Below are positions 50,717 through 60,740 of a DNA stretch of 64,000 bases, piece after piece. The translations under genes were made by a program, and so were the position numbers. The DNA comes from Planctomycetota bacterium (GTDB lineage Bacteria; Planctomycetota; UBA1135): NCBI GenBank assembly GCA_027623295.1, contig JAQBXR010000002.1, forward strand, positions 117,823 through 181,822, written 5' to 3'. The notes beneath the pieces were generated by a model. That model was not told the DNA's origin. It saw nothing but the letters and a program-made list of their open reading frames with translations, and did no database searches. Every line of letters begins with the position of its first letter. The first letter of the stretch is position 1.

Positions 50717-53700
50717 TTAGCCAGCTTCCATTTCTATCGCGGGCACCACTTCTCGCCCTGCCGCGGCTCCTTGACTCAAGCGCTCTCGGGCTGGATCGAC
50801 GGCTTCAGCATTAGAGAGGTCGAGTTCGCCTTCTCCAGCGACTTGATCGAGTTCCACACTGACCACCATGGAGACGCCGCGCTTACGCATGGTGACTCCG
50901 AAGAGACGCTCACAACGAGACATGGTGATGCGGTTGTGGGTGACCACCAAGAACTGCGTGGTTCCAGTGAAGTCTCCAAGCACGTCCACAAAACGCTCTA
51001 CGTTCGCATCGTCGAGTGCTGCATCAACTTCGTCTAGGAGACAGAAGGGCGATGGACGTGACTGGAAGACGGCAAGTAGAAGTGCCAGCGCAGTAAGCGT
51101 GCGTTCCCCGCCGGAAAGCAGGTTGATGGAACGCAACTCCTTTCCAGGAGGGCGCACGGTGATTTCAATACCAGCGTCAAGAGGGTCAACATCGGCTTCG
51201 AGTTGAATCGATGCCTTGCCGCCCCGGAACAGGCGACGGAAGATGTGTTCGAATTCACCCTGCACCTTGGTAAAGGTATCTACGAATTTCTCACGACACT
51301 TAATGTCGAGCTCTTCCAAGGTGTCCAACAAGTTAGTTTTTGCGGCCACCAAGTCATCCCGTTCGCGGATGAGGAAAGATTCCCGTTCTTGACGATCTTC
51401 CAGTTCCTGAACGGCGTCTAGGTTGACCGCGCCAATGCTCTCAATCTTCTTCTTCAGCTGATGCAACTCCTGACGCCATGTGTAAGCATCGGCATTTTCT
51501 GGAAGCGGCTTGGAAGAATCGATTTCTAAACTGCGGGCAAGGTCTTCCAAAGGCTGGCCAAACTCTTCCACCACGCCGCGAATCAGTGCATCCAACTGCA
51601 TTTGGATCTTCTGCACATCTAAAGCCAAGCCCTGACGCTGTTCCAGCAAGCGTTCCATGTGGCCGCTTTTGTCCGCATTGCGCGCACGAGCGGCATGCAG
51701 CACTTCCGATGCGCGGTTCAGCTGGGTAAAAGCTTCCTCCACACGGTCGGTGATTTCGGCACGACGTTCCAACAAGCTGGAGCGTTCTACACGGGCTCGT
51801 TCGGCTTCTTCACGCAAAGCAACGCAACCTTTTTCAAGGTCAGTGATTTCCTTTTCTAAACTTCCATGCTCGCGATTTTGCTTTTGAGTTCGCGTTAGCA
51901 GTTCAGCATGACGCGTCCGCCAATGCTTGAATTCGGTCTCCAATGTGGAATGTCCTACTCGCGCTTCTTGCTGGCTCTGCGATGCAGTTTCAAAAGTCGC
52001 ATCTTTCTCGTCGGCGACATCTTGAAGTTGCTCTAACTCTTCGTTGCAGCGCACTCGGTTCTCTTCCACCTCATCGCGACGTTGCGCAGCCTCAGCTTCA
52101 GCCTTGGTGGTTGACTCCACCACTTCTGCCAACTGCTTAACTTCTTGGTCCATGCCCACAAGTTCCTCCGCTAATCCCTTCGCGCGACGTTCCACGCCTT
52201 GGAAACGAGCACGGCAGTCTTCACGTTCCGCAACCGCTTTTCGCAACACCACATCGGCTTCTTTGGCTGCAATTTCCGCGGCCCCTAAGGCCAGTGACAC
52301 CTCTTCCTCAAGGGCAAAGGCACCATCAAACTCAATCTGCGCTTCTTTCAACGTGCGAGCAGCCAAGTCGCGCTCATTGCGACGTGCTAGGCGGCCAGTG
52401 GAATCCTCGGCGAGTACACCGCAACGCAGGTACCCACGTCCTTGGATGGCTCCGTTTGCGCTTAAGAAGAGTGCATGTGGATGAGCCTCGGTTAACCGGG
52501 CCACATCGGTGCCTTCCTCTGCGCAGTAGACTGCGCCCAGTCGGGCGCACAGGGAATCACAAGCGGCGCTATTGCCGGTAAGCAAAGAACGCAAACTACG
52601 GGTCCCTTTCAGTTCTGCGACAGCAGGAACTTTACCTTCCATAGGGAAGAAGAAGTCATACATGCCAGCGGCCAGATTGTTTGCGGCGCCGCGGTCCCTC
52701 AACCAGATGGCGTGCTGCAAACGACCCAGCAAGTTTTCCAGCAAACGATCCCATGGCTGTTCGATGTGAACATCTTCCAAGATCCAACCGCCCACACCTT
52801 CGTGCTTGGCTTCCAAAAACTTACGCAGGTAATCGGGCACCCCAGGCATTTCCTCATCGATAGCCTGAAAAGCTTCCAAGCGCGCGGAGGCTGATGCCTT
52901 TCGTTGCCGAGCTTCATGCGCAACTGTGGCGTATCCACTGCGCTCATCTTTTAAGCGCGAAACATCTTGGGAAATTTTAGTAGCAACCAATTGTGCTTTT
53001 TCAGCACCGGATTCCAGGCCTCTCAAAGAAAAGCCAAGTTGTTCAAATTCCTTCTGCGAGGACTCACATTCCGCGGAAATTTCCACCCGACGACGCTTCA
53101 AGGCAGACTGCCCGCCTTCCGCCTCACTCCGACGTTTGGCTGCATTCGCAACCTGATTGTTCCACCGGGTGCGCTCCTGCAGGGCATCTAATACCGTGCG
53201 CCGCAAACCTTCCATACGGTCACGTTGGGAACGTCGCGCATCACGCGCTTCGACGAAAGCCGCTTCGGCTTGTTTTAAAACGGCTTCGGTTTTCTCCAAG
53301 CCCTCGGTGAGCCGTGTTTGCTCATCCAACAAGCCCGATGCGGCAGCGGCATCTTCTTGCTTCTCCCCTGCAAGTGAAGTCAAGCGTAGACGGTCACGTT
53401 GAATCCGCGTTTCGCCTTCACTGGCGCGGGTTTCCAAACCATGCACACGCTCTTCCAATCCAGCAGCCTTCTCCTTGATTTCGCCGGCTTCGCTACGCAG
53501 GCCATCATGGCGTCCACGTAAAGCGGTCTCTTCTTTTTCTAATTCTGCAATCTTGCCTTGCACCTGATTGCGCTCCGAGCGCAAGCTTTCCACCTGCTTC
53601 TCAAGCTCGGCTTCTTGTGCACGCAATTCTTGATCTTGCTCAGACCAAGTAGCGTTATCTGCAAGGGCAAAACGAACGCGCAGCTCACGGTGCCGATCGC

Positions 53701-54355
53701 GCATCTCCACAAACCGCTCCGCTTTGCCAGCCTGTAAACGCAAAGAACGTACCGCGCGCGATACTTCTTCCAACACATCTTCGACTCGAGACAAATCTTG
53801 GTCGACGCGCTTCAGCTTCAGCTTAGCTTCATGTTTACGCGCTTTGTAACGCGAGACACCAGCAGCTTCTTCAAAAACACTGCGACGATCGTCGGGGTTG
53901 GCTGCGAGAACGGCATCGATTTTGCCTTGCGCCAACACCATGTAACCCTGCACACCGAGACCAGTGTCCAACAACACTTCGCGCACATCCTTGCGTCGGA
54001 CTTTACGACCGTTCAACAAATACTCAGCCTCGCCGCCCGCGAACAAACGGCGCCCTAACGCAAGCTCACCACCAGCCTCCACAATCTTGCCTTCTGGATC
54101 ACCCAGAATCACTTCAACCATGGCATAAGGTGCGGCCGAACGGCCCTCGGCACCTTTAAAGATGACATCGTCCATGACATCGGCGCGCAAAGTTTTAGCG
54201 GAACGCTCTCCCATGACCCACAACAGGGCGTCGACCACGTTCGACTTGCCACAGCCGTTCGGGCCCACAATGCCAGTTAGACCGCGTTCGACAGGAATGA
54301 CGGTGCGGTCGGCGAAGGACTTAAAGCCCTCAAGTTCGATTCGTTTCAGGTACAT
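50717..54355 (-). CDS. smc: Chromosome partition protein SMC
   Basis: Structural maintenance of chromosomes ATPase of 1212 aa. Head: RIELEGFKSFADRT and Walker A VGPNGCGKSNVV at 30-41. Two long coiled coils follow at about 170-500 and 680-1020, with a hinge between (GVGGWILEDVHIEQPWDRLL), and the C-terminal head has signature LSGGERTLTALALLLA and Walker B CLLDEVDAALDDAN. ATG 54355 matches the family start; the frame extends 78 codons further but only into the neighbouring gene. It starts 8 nt after the ATP-cone gene stop, in one operon with nrdR. ScpA and ScpB are not in the window. Confidence 0.96.
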   Translation of the reverse strand: MYLKRIELEGFKSFADRTVIPVERGLTGIVGPNGCGKSNVVDALLWVMGERSAKTLRADVMDDVIFKGAEGRSAAPYAMVEVILGDPEGKIVEAGGELALGRRLFAGGEAEYLLNGRKVRRKDVREVLLDTGLGVQGYMVLAQGKIDAVLAANPDDRRSVFEEAAGVSRYKARKHEAKLKLKRVDQDLSRVEDVLEEVSRAVRSLRLQAGKAERFVEMRDRHRELRVRFALADNATWSEQDQELRAQEAELEKQVESLRSERNQVQGKIAELEKEETALRGRHDGLRSEAGEIKEKAAGLEERVHGLETRASEGETRIQRDRLRLTSLAGEKQEDAAAASGLLDEQTRLTEGLEKTEAVLKQAEAAFVEARDARRSQRDRMEGLRRTVLDALQERTRWNNQVANAAKRRSEAEGGQSALKRRRVEISAECESSQKEFEQLGFSLRGLESGAEKAQLVATKISQDVSRLKDERSGYATVAHEARQRKASASARLEAFQAIDEEMPGVPDYLRKFLEAKHEGVGGWILEDVHIEQPWDRLLENLLGRLQHAIWLRDRGAANNLAAGMYDFFFPMEGKVPAVAELKGTRSLRSLLTGNSAACDSLCARLGAVYCAEEGTDVARLTEAHPHALFLSANGAIQGRGYLRCGVLAEDSTGRLARRNERDLAARTLKEAQIEFDGAFALEEEVSLALGAAEIAAKEADVVLRKAVAEREDCRARFQGVERRAKGLAEELVGMDQEVKQLAEVVESTTKAEAEAAQRRDEVEENRVRCNEELEQLQDVADEKDATFETASQSQQEARVGHSTLETEFKHWRTRHAELLTRTQKQNREHGSLEKEITDLEKGCVALREEAERARVERSSLLERRAEITDRVEEAFTQLNRASEVLHAARARNADKSGHMERLLEQRQGLALDVQKIQMQLDALIRGVVEEFGQPLEDLARSLEIDSSKPLPENADAYTWRQELHQLKKKIESIGAVNLDAVQELEDRQERESFLIRERDDLVAAKTNLLDTLEELDIKCREKFVDTFTKVQGEFEHIFRRLFRGGKASIQLEADVDPLDAGIEITVRPPGKELRSINLLSGGERTLTALALLLAVFQSRPSPFCLLDEVDAALDDANVERFVDVLGDFTGTTQFLVVTHNRITMSRCERLFGVTMRKRGVSMVVSVELDQVAGEGELDLSNAEAVDPARERLSQGAAAGREVVPAIEMEAG

Positions 54356-54362
54356 GGAAAAA

Positions 54363-56054
54363 TTAAGATTTACGCGCGGCAGAGGTGCGGCTCTCGGGGG
54401 GATTCGAAAGGCGAGCCGCAAGACTGCTCTCGAGTAGGGCGGCGGCAGGAAGTTCCAGCCAAGGAGCGGTATCGAGAGCCATGGACAACATGTCGTGTGA
54501 CAGTGGCCCCGGCATCCAACCACAACCATGTTCTTGGGGTCCGAAAATCCCGCTGCGCTCGGCCAGACGGAATCCGGCGGCGCGAGCATGCGGTGGGCAG
54601 GTAAATTCTAAGCGTAAGCCAGCCTTTTTAGCGGCGCGTTCAAAACGGTCTCGAAGGGTCAGAATCAAACGCCTGGCACGGACACTGCGCAAAGCGGTGT
54701 CAGGAAAAAGTAGGTCTAGCGTTTTCGGCAAACCCGACGGAGTGAGATGAACTTGCGGACGTTCCCCGGACTTAGCGCGGGCACAAACATTAGCCAAGGC
54801 AGCACAAGCAAGATCCAAGGTCTCTTGGGTTTGAGTCAAGAAAGCATCGACTTGAAGTGGACCCGCATCAACGGCGGCTTGAATTAGGTCGATGGCCGCC
54901 CCTTGATTTAGACGGCGTTCACTCAACTCGGAAGCGACCGGATACCGAGTAGGCGGTTGCCATTGAACAAAGGTTTTCCCTAGAGCCACCAAGCTTTGGG
55001 CCTGCTTACGGTCGGCGTGGAGCCATGGATGTGCCGGAACCCGATGCCAAACCCCTGCTTCTGCCCAATGCTGCGCCAGAGCAAGGTTGGAGGTTGCAAA
55101 ACGCAAATGCATTCCCGGTCCAGTCAGCCATTGCGGCGCCTGCACCGATAAATCGCCATGCTCGCGTGAGGCAGGCCAAAACACCTGTACCTCATGCGCG
55201 CGTAAACGTGCTTCAGATACGCGTTTCCAGAAAACGGATTCGACTTCTTCCGGCTCCGGATGCAGCCATAAACGTAAAGGACGCATCCAATCACCGAGAG
55301 CGATTAAATCAAAGCGTCCGACCCGCCAAGCCTCCAGTTGAGGCGCAGTGAAAACTTCTTCTAAAGCAAAGCGCGCCAAGAGTTCACTGCCTAAAAGCGG
55401 GCGTGCATCTTGGCCCTGAGGACCAAGGCTAGGCAATCCACGGGTGCCCACTTCCGACGGCATACATTCTCCACCTAACCAAGCGCGGAGTTGACGGCGT
55501 TCAATACCAAGGTTTTCAGCGTGCATGGGGCCACTACGTAATCCCATGGTGCGGCATTCGTTCTCAGCCAACGCACTCACCAAACGTCCGGTCAAGTGTT
55601 TACTGCCCAGTGCTACAAGGCGTCTTTCTACCCGTCGTGCTACCGAACGTGCAACGGTGCTCTCCAAGTACAAGTCGCGCATTAAGGACCGAGCCACGCG
55701 TGCGCGCTCCCAAGCGCTCGATACTGCTTCTTTACCAGAAGGCGTAAACACCCGCAATCCAGCTTTAATCTCCGTTTCCTCTCTGCGATACCAATCGTAA
55801 GCCTCGGCCGCCGCAGTGCAGTTGAAATGATGAAACACTTCCACTACGACTTCGGCTAAACGCTCACTATCGACACGGCCAATCACATTAGCGGCACGCG
55901 CCCAAACCGTTTCCACGAATTGTTCTGAGAGAACAGCCCGCTCACCACCTGACTCAAGCGCCAAGGCAATCGATTCGGATAAACGCAGACGGTCAAAACT
56001 TTGTTCAGAACCATCGCGTTTTACCACTCGGCGGAGATCAACGTTTATGGGCAT
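54363..56054 (-). CDS. ATP-cone protein with large unassigned domain, between nrdR and smc
   Basis: A 563-aa protein whose first 100 residues are an ATP-cone, the nucleotide-sensing domain of NrdR and ribonucleotide reductases: [18 protein letters not shown], then [19 protein letters not shown] stretch at about 130-175 ([19 protein letters not shown]) resembles the linker after the cone in class III reductases. The remaining 380 residues are not recognised; no CTERVxGY-like glycyl-radical motif or catalytic Cys pair is visible. The listed start, ATG 56054, has AAGGTGG upstream; a GTG lies 6 nt further up. It overlaps nrdR by 17 nt and is followed by smc after 7 nt. The role may be nucleotide-dependent regulation or a diverged reductase-like protein. 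Confidence 0.75.
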   Translation of the reverse strand: MPINVDLRRVVKRDGSEQSFDRLRLSESIALALESGGERAVLSEQFVETVWARAANVIGRVDSERLAEVVVEVFHHFNCTAAAEAYDWYRREETEIKAGLRVFTPSGKEAVSSAWERARVARSLMRDLYLESTVARSVARRVERRLVALGSKHLTGRLVSALAENECRTMGLRSGPMHAENLGIERRQLRAWLGGECMPSEVGTRGLPSLGPQGQDARPLLGSELLARFALEEVFTAPQLEAWRVGRFDLIALGDWMRPLRLWLHPEPEEVESVFWKRVSEARLRAHEVQVFWPASREHGDLSVQAPQWLTGPGMHLRFATSNLALAQHWAEAGVWHRVPAHPWLHADRKQAQSLVALGKTFVQWQPPTRYPVASELSERRLNQGAAIDLIQAAVDAGPLQVDAFLTQTQETLDLACAALANVCARAKSGERPQVHLTPSGLPKTLDLLFPDTALRSVRARRLILTLRDRFERAAKKAGLRLEFTCPPHARAAGFRLAERSGIFGPQEHGCGWMPGPLSHDMLSMALDTAPWLELPAAALLESSLAARLSNPPESRTSAARKS

Positions 56055-56508
56055 TTCCACCTTCGAGGAATGGTTTCAGTTCGGTCACAAACTGTTCGAC
56101 GTCTTTGAACTCGCGATACACCGATGCAAAACGAACATAGGCCACCTGGTCGAGCTTCTTCAGCTCTTCCATAACTAATAGACCAATGTATTTACTGCCG
56201 ACTTCGCGATCGAACATTTCGGTAAGACGTCGCTCAATGCCTGCCGTAATTTTCTCCAACTCCTCCATGGAGACTGGGCGCTTCTCGCAAGACTTCAAAA
56301 TGCCTTTCAAGATTTGGCCACGATCAAAAGGAACCCGGGAGCCATCTTTCTTAACCACGCGAAGAGGGGTTTCCTCCATGCGTTCATAAGTCGTAAAGCG
56401 GCGGCGGCAGTCCATACATTCCCGGCGACGTCGGATGGAAAAACCATCGGCGGCGGAACGCGAGTCAATGACTCGGTCGTGATCAGCTTGGCAATAGGGA
56501 CAGCGCAT
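56038..56508 (-). CDS. nrdR: Transcriptional repressor NrdR
   Basis: A 156-aa repressor of ribonucleotide reductase genes. An N-terminal zinc ribbon ([17 protein letters not shown], then [14 protein letters not shown]) is followed by an ATP-cone ([30 protein letters not shown]). The length and order are canonical. It is followed with overlap by the ATP-cone protein gene and smc. A palindrome at 56557-56570 could be its own box, and a promoter lies at 56601-56629. Confidence 0.97.
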   Translation of the reverse strand: MRCPYCQADHDRVIDSRSAADGFSIRRRRECMDCRRRFTTYERMEETPLRVVKKDGSRVPFDRGQILKGILKSCEKRPVSMEELEKITAGIERRLTEMFDREVGSKYIGLLVMEELKKLDQVAYVRFASVYREFKDVEQFVTELKPFLEGGNAHKR

Positions 56509-56556
56509 CGGGCAACCCGTGGTAGAGGTCGGGTGACAAGACCTTTTTTTACCACA

Positions 56557-56570
56557 ACACCTAGTGGTGT
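56557..56570. promoter_or_regulatory. Possible operator upstream of nrdR (ACACC-TAGT-GGTGT)
   Basis: A 14-bp palindrome lies 49-62 bp upstream of the nrdR start. NrdR boxes are 16-bp palindromes starting ACAC and ending GTGT, so the ends fit but the length is two bases short. Confidence 0.35.
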
Positions 56571-56600
56571 GCCAGACTCAAAGGGACTTGACGGCCCCCT

Positions 56601-56629
56601 ATTTTACAACTTCCTACTTTCCTACGCAA
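56601..56629 (-). promoter_or_regulatory. Sigma70-like promoter of the nrdR-smc operon
   Basis: On the minus strand TTGCGT (56624-56629), a 17-bp spacer and TAAAAT (56601-56606). The -35 lies in the last codons of mnmE; the expected transcript start near 56594 leaves a leader of about 85 nt containing the palindrome. Confidence 0.42.
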
Positions 56630-57996
56630 AAAGAAGAAAATAGTCGGTCAAGTAAGTCCTCAGGGGTAGATTCCCCCACCAATTCAGCAAGCGTATGCAG
56701 GGCATTACGGATGTCCTCCGCTACTAAATCCTGATGCCCTCCCATTTCATCCCATTGCTGCCCCTGCTCGAGGGCAACTATCGCGGTTCGAAGCGCCTGC
56801 TGATGCCGCTCAGAGTGCCGTAAAGCCAAAGACTGCGCCTCCTCTGTCTGATGGAAGGCATCAACGGTAGCCGCCTGAAGCTGATCGAGGCCAAGTCCGG
56901 TGGCGGTACTGAGCCGAAGCTCGGCGGTCCGTCCGATGCGGCGCTCCACAACCTGCTTCAAATCCGACGCGACTGGAGCGCTGAAACGGTCGGCCTGAGT
57001 CCAGATTAAAACTGCTGGAGCCTCTGGAATTTGGGTCGGCAAAGTGAGCGGATCAGCATCGGCGGGCAGGCACAACCAAACCAGATCAAGCGCGGCATCG
57101 GTGGATTCGGCTAACTCGCGAGCAGCGTGATCATGCGCATCGACGGAGCTGCCGCCGAGGCCTGGAAAGTCGATCAGAGTTATCGGAAGTTCCAACTCCG
57201 GGATTTGCCAGGAAGCCTCCCGGCGGTCGCGGGTAGTGCCGGCATGTTCCGAAATCAAACTACGTTTCCCGGTCAGGGTTTGAAACAAACTACTTTTTCC
57301 GGCATTCGCTGGCCCGAGTAATCCAATACGAAACTGCCCTCCGTGGCGTACTTGGCGCTTCTCTTCGGAAGCCAAACCATCGCGTAAAGCGGCTATGGCA
57401 TGGGTTAGATATTGACCGACTTCGCCTGGCTCTAAATCTTGGCTATCGCCTTCCTCAAAATCTAAGCCAGCCTCTAGCTCAACCAGTGCGGCCAACAAGA
57501 CATCGCGGCAACGCGATAAGGGAGCGCCCAAACTTCCGCTGAGCAATCGTGCGGCCGACACAGCCCCAACCTTTGAGCGTGATTCCACTAACTCCAAAAC
57601 AGCTTCTGCTTGAGTCAGATCAAGACGTCCGCGTAAAAAGGCACGCCTGGTGAACTCACCTGGTTCCGCCAAACGAGCACCGCGCTTTACGATCGACTCC
57701 AACAAGGCATCGACCACCGGCTGACAACCGGGCAAGTGGATTTCCAAGACGTCTTCTCCAGTCGCAGAGGCTGGTCCCGGAAAACACAACAAAAACATGT
57801 CCACAGGAACGCCGGGCAAGATCTCGCAAGTGGTTTCCACCACTCCTCGCGCGCTAGACACCACCGCGGCATCGGGCGGTAAATAGGCCTTTGCCTGGTC
57901 CAGAAGGCCAATCCCGCTAAGACGGAGAACCGCTCTCGGCGCCGGACCCCGGGGGGTGGCCGGCGCAACGATGACGTCTAACTCAGGACTTGACAC
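56614..57996 (-). CDS. mnmE: tRNA modification GTPase MnmE
   Basis: A 460-aa tRNA-modifying GTPase that, with MnmG, changes the wobble uridine. The N-terminal tetrahydrofolate-binding domain starts IVAPATP near residue 9 and includes HLPGCQ and AEPGEFTRRAFLRGRLDLTQ; G1 is GPANAGKSSL and G3 is DFPGLGG; the C-terminal motif is FCVGK, with the conserved Cys and terminal Lys. The start GTG 57996 gives a normal N-terminus, while the frame continues up to a TTG at 58017. The start overlaps the yidC stop by 14 nt, so the two are coupled. Confidence 0.95.
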   Translation of the reverse strand: MSSPELDVIVAPATPRGPAPRAVLRLSGIGLLDQAKAYLPPDAAVVSSARGVVETTCEILPGVPVDMFLLCFPGPASATGEDVLEIHLPGCQPVVDALLESIVKRGARLAEPGEFTRRAFLRGRLDLTQAEAVLELVESRSKVGAVSAARLLSGSLGAPLSRCRDVLLAALVELEAGLDFEEGDSQDLEPGEVGQYLTHAIAALRDGLASEEKRQVRHGGQFRIGLLGPANAGKSSLFQTLTGKRSLISEHAGTTRDRREASWQIPELELPITLIDFPGLGGSSVDAHDHAARELAESTDAALDLVWLCLPADADPLTLPTQIPEAPAVLIWTQADRFSAPVASDLKQVVERRIGRTAELRLSTATGLGLDQLQAATVDAFHQTEEAQSLALRHSERHQQALRTAIVALEQGQQWDEMGGHQDLVAEDIRNALHTLAELVGESTPEDLLDRLFSSFCVGK

Positions 57997-59863
57997 TGGC
58001 CTTCTCAGCCAAGGCAATCGCCTGCGGTGAACCCGGCACGGGCCAACGCTTACGGATGACTTGCTGCTCGAAGATGCCGATAGCGGAACTGGTAATCATG
58101 TACAGCGACAAGCCTGCTGCGTAGTTGTACAAAATCAAACCAAACATGATTGGCATGAAGGCCATGATCTTCTGCATCTGCGCTTGCTGTGGATCCGTCG
58201 GCTTAGGCATGGAGCGCTGGTGGGCAACCCACAACACCACCATGATCAGCGGCAACAGGTTAAATGTGGTCATGCCACTAAATGGCCAGAAACTAAGCAG
58301 TGGGCCGCCAAAGTCAAACAAGGCGTCGGGCTTAGCAAGGTCGTCAATCCAGCCAAAGAACGGCTCTTGACGAATCAGAATCGACGAACGTAGCGCTTGA
58401 AACAAACCGACAAAAATGGGCATCTGCAGAAACATCGGCAAGCAACCGCCAATCGGTGGCGACAGCTTGTGCTTCTTATAGATCTTCATCGTCTCCGTAT
58501 TCTTCGCTTGCGCATCGTTGGCGTACTTCTTATTGATCGCATCTAACTGCGGCTTCACCTTGGCCATCTTGGCCTGGTAAAGTGCCATCTTGATTTGGCT
58601 GTGGCGCATAATCGGGAACATAGCCGCCTTTACAACAATCGTAAGCAAGATAATCGCGATGCCCCAGTTCCCCACCAAGGTGTGGAAAAAGGTCATGATC
58701 CACAAAATGACCGGTGCGATGTAGGACGTCAGGAACAGGCGGTAGAAAAAGGAGCGCCCGTAATCTGCATAGTGAATGACTTCCGACATTTCACCATATT
58801 GGCTTTCAGTGAGAATGCGCGTGTCCTTGGGGCCGAAATACCAAAGGAACTGCTGACGCTCTGCAGTCTCAGCGGCAGAGGTGTGAATGGTGAAACCACC
58901 CGCCACCGAGGCGCGCCCCCAATACTCAGATTGCGGGCTAATCTTTAGCGATCCACCTTTGATTTTTTGGTCATTGGTAAAGTCTAGGTCGTCAAACAAG
59001 ACTTCTGCAACAGCTCCGTCGAAGCCGCGATCGCCGACCGCTTCAATTCCCGAGATAAAGTACTTAGAACCTTCTACCACAAAGGGAATTCGAGTTTGGG
59101 TCCAGCGCTGGGCCACCGCACGATTCCGCAGCGGCTTGCCATCTGGCAGCATGAAATCCACTTCTTCGAGCTGACCGTACTCCTTCAATCCAACACCAAC
59201 GAATGGGTTGGGATAGAAGTTGTCAGCAGTCATGCGGATGCCGCCGCCGGTGGACAATTCAAAATTCAAGTCACGGCCAATCGCAGCCTTTGCGTGTGGG
59301 ATGACCGCTACTTCCGCATCAAAGTGGTAGACCCCAGGATCGAGGCGTAACTTCTTAATGACGGTGACCTGAGCAGGGCTTTCCCAGGTAAAGGTCAGAG
59401 TGTTAGCTTCAGCATTAAAGTCAACCTCCCAAGAAACCGAGTCCAGGTTTTGCTTTACGCGAGTTTCCTGATCACCAGGAAGTAAAAAGTCAGATGTCTC
59501 TAAAAGACGAAATGCGTCTCTTCGGCGATAGTTACTCCCACTGGTTCCGGCCTTCTCCTCCACCCAGTGGGCGTCGTAAACCACCAGCCAATCTTCATCT
59601 GCCACGACGTCGCCATCGTGCAAATCGGCACTGAACTGCTTGAGCATGACACGACCACACGAAGCGCCCGTAGCGCTCCATTCGGACCGCAGAAACTCGT
59701 TCTCCAAAACCAAGGGATACTCAGTTGGAGCAGCAACAGCGAAGCTCTCAAGCCATTCGGCTTGACGGTTAGTTTCCACAGGCTCTTTGTCCGGGAAACA
59801 CTGTTGCATAATGAAGACTGCAACCAGTCCCCAAAGTGCGATGGTAAGAATGCGTTTTCCCAT
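57983..59863 (-). CDS. yidC: Membrane protein insertase YidC
   Basis: A 626-aa insertase of the Oxa1/Alb3 family for inner-membrane proteins. ATG 59863 starts MGKRILTIALWGLVAVFIMQQ, the N-terminal membrane segment. A long periplasmic domain follows at about 35-365, and then the conserved core with GNWGIAIILLTIVVKAAMFP, MYKIYKKHKLSP-like cytoplasmic loop with PPIGGCLPMFLQMPIFVGLF, and the last segments. The start follows the metallophosphoesterase gene after 32 nt, and mnmE overlaps its end. An upstream frame to 59995 overlaps that gene and lacks family residues. Confidence 0.95.
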   Translation of the reverse strand: MGKRILTIALWGLVAVFIMQQCFPDKEPVETNRQAEWLESFAVAAPTEYPLVLENEFLRSEWSATGASCGRVMLKQFSADLHDGDVVADEDWLVVYDAHWVEEKAGTSGSNYRRRDAFRLLETSDFLLPGDQETRVKQNLDSVSWEVDFNAEANTLTFTWESPAQVTVIKKLRLDPGVYHFDAEVAVIPHAKAAIGRDLNFELSTGGGIRMTADNFYPNPFVGVGLKEYGQLEEVDFMLPDGKPLRNRAVAQRWTQTRIPFVVEGSKYFISGIEAVGDRGFDGAVAEVLFDDLDFTNDQKIKGGSLKISPQSEYWGRASVAGGFTIHTSAAETAERQQFLWYFGPKDTRILTESQYGEMSEVIHYADYGRSFFYRLFLTSYIAPVILWIMTFFHTLVGNWGIAIILLTIVVKAAMFPIMRHSQIKMALYQAKMAKVKPQLDAINKKYANDAQAKNTETMKIYKKHKLSPPIGGCLPMFLQMPIFVGLFQALRSSILIRQEPFFGWIDDLAKPDALFDFGGPLLSFWPFSGMTTFNLLPLIMVVLWVAHQRSMPKPTDPQQAQMQKIMAFMPIMFGLILYNYAAGLSLYMITSSAIGIFEQQVIRKRWPVPGSPQAIALAEKASVKS

Positions 59864-59895
59864 GTTGGAAAGCTGTTGTTTTTTTTGGGGTTGAC

Positions 59896-60660
59896 CTAGC
59901 GGCCAACGAGCAAACGAGCGGCCAAGGTATCGGGAAGACCAGCTTCCTGAATCCGCATGGCGGCCTTCTTGTAATCGTATTCCAAGCGACGCCAACGCAG
60001 CGTTTCGCCATCAAAAAGGACGTAACTGAGGCGTGGGTCACTGTCGCGGGGCTGCCCCACCGAGCCAACATTGACCAGATAACGCTTATCCGCTTTCAGA
60101 GAAAGGGTGGCATCTTGACCAACCGCTTTTTCAAACTCTTGTCCTTCTTCAAACCAACCCGGGTGATGGGTATGTCCATAGAAGGTCAAGCGATGATGCG
60201 CTGCTTTGAAGTTCGCAACAACGCGTTCGCTGTTACCTGCCAAAGTGGGCATTAAGTATTCGGCGAGAGGTTCGCGTGGCGAGGCATGCACAATATGCAT
60301 GGGCTCAAAACCATTCGGCGCCAACTCCATAGACGGCACCAGCGAACCCAACCAATCCCAGATCGGCCAGTGTTCCTCTTTCTCCGGATCTAGCTTTTGG
60401 CGAGTCCAGTCGATGGCACGCAATGCACGTTCATTGAAGCCGATGGCATCTTGATCGTCGAGCAGAGCGGCATCGTGGTTACCTTGTAGGCAGACGCTGC
60501 ATTTCTCCTGAACCAGACGGCAAACCTCATAAGGCGAGGCGCCGTAACCAATCACGTCGCCAAGGCAGATAATCGTGTCCACACCCTGTGACTCAATGTC
60601 ATGCAGGGCAACTTCCAACGCTTCTAGGTTGGAGTGCAGGTCGGAGATGAAAGCAATCAA
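59896..60660 (-). CDS. Calcineurin-like metallophosphoesterase
   Basis: A 254-aa phosphoesterase. Metal-site motifs: ISDLHSN at 5-11, LGDVIGYG at 33-40, GNHD near 59, HAS near 125, and GHTHHP near 160. It resembles the MJ0936/YfcE-like group acting on phosphodiesters. The TTG 60660 start is supported because the DLH motif must lie close to the N-terminus and no other start fits. It is on the same strand as yidC and 32 nt upstream of it, so it is possibly co-transcribed. It is divergent from the isomerase gene, 80 bp away. Confidence 0.9.
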   Translation of the reverse strand: MIAFISDLHSNLEALEVALHDIESQGVDTIICLGDVIGYGASPYEVCRLVQEKCSVCLQGNHDAALLDDQDAIGFNERALRAIDWTRQKLDPEKEEHWPIWDWLGSLVPSMELAPNGFEPMHIVHASPREPLAEYLMPTLAGNSERVVANFKAAHHRLTFYGHTHHPGWFEEGQEFEKAVGQDATLSLKADKRYLVNVGSVGQPRDSDPRLSYVLFDGETLRWRRLEYDYKKAAMRIQEAGLPDTLAARLLVGR

Positions 60661-60740
60661 GGGGTAAGGCCAGCATGAGGCTTCCGCCGCCGCTAGGTGA
60701 GGGGTATTCTCGTTCCCCTCTCCACTTGTCGCAACCCACC

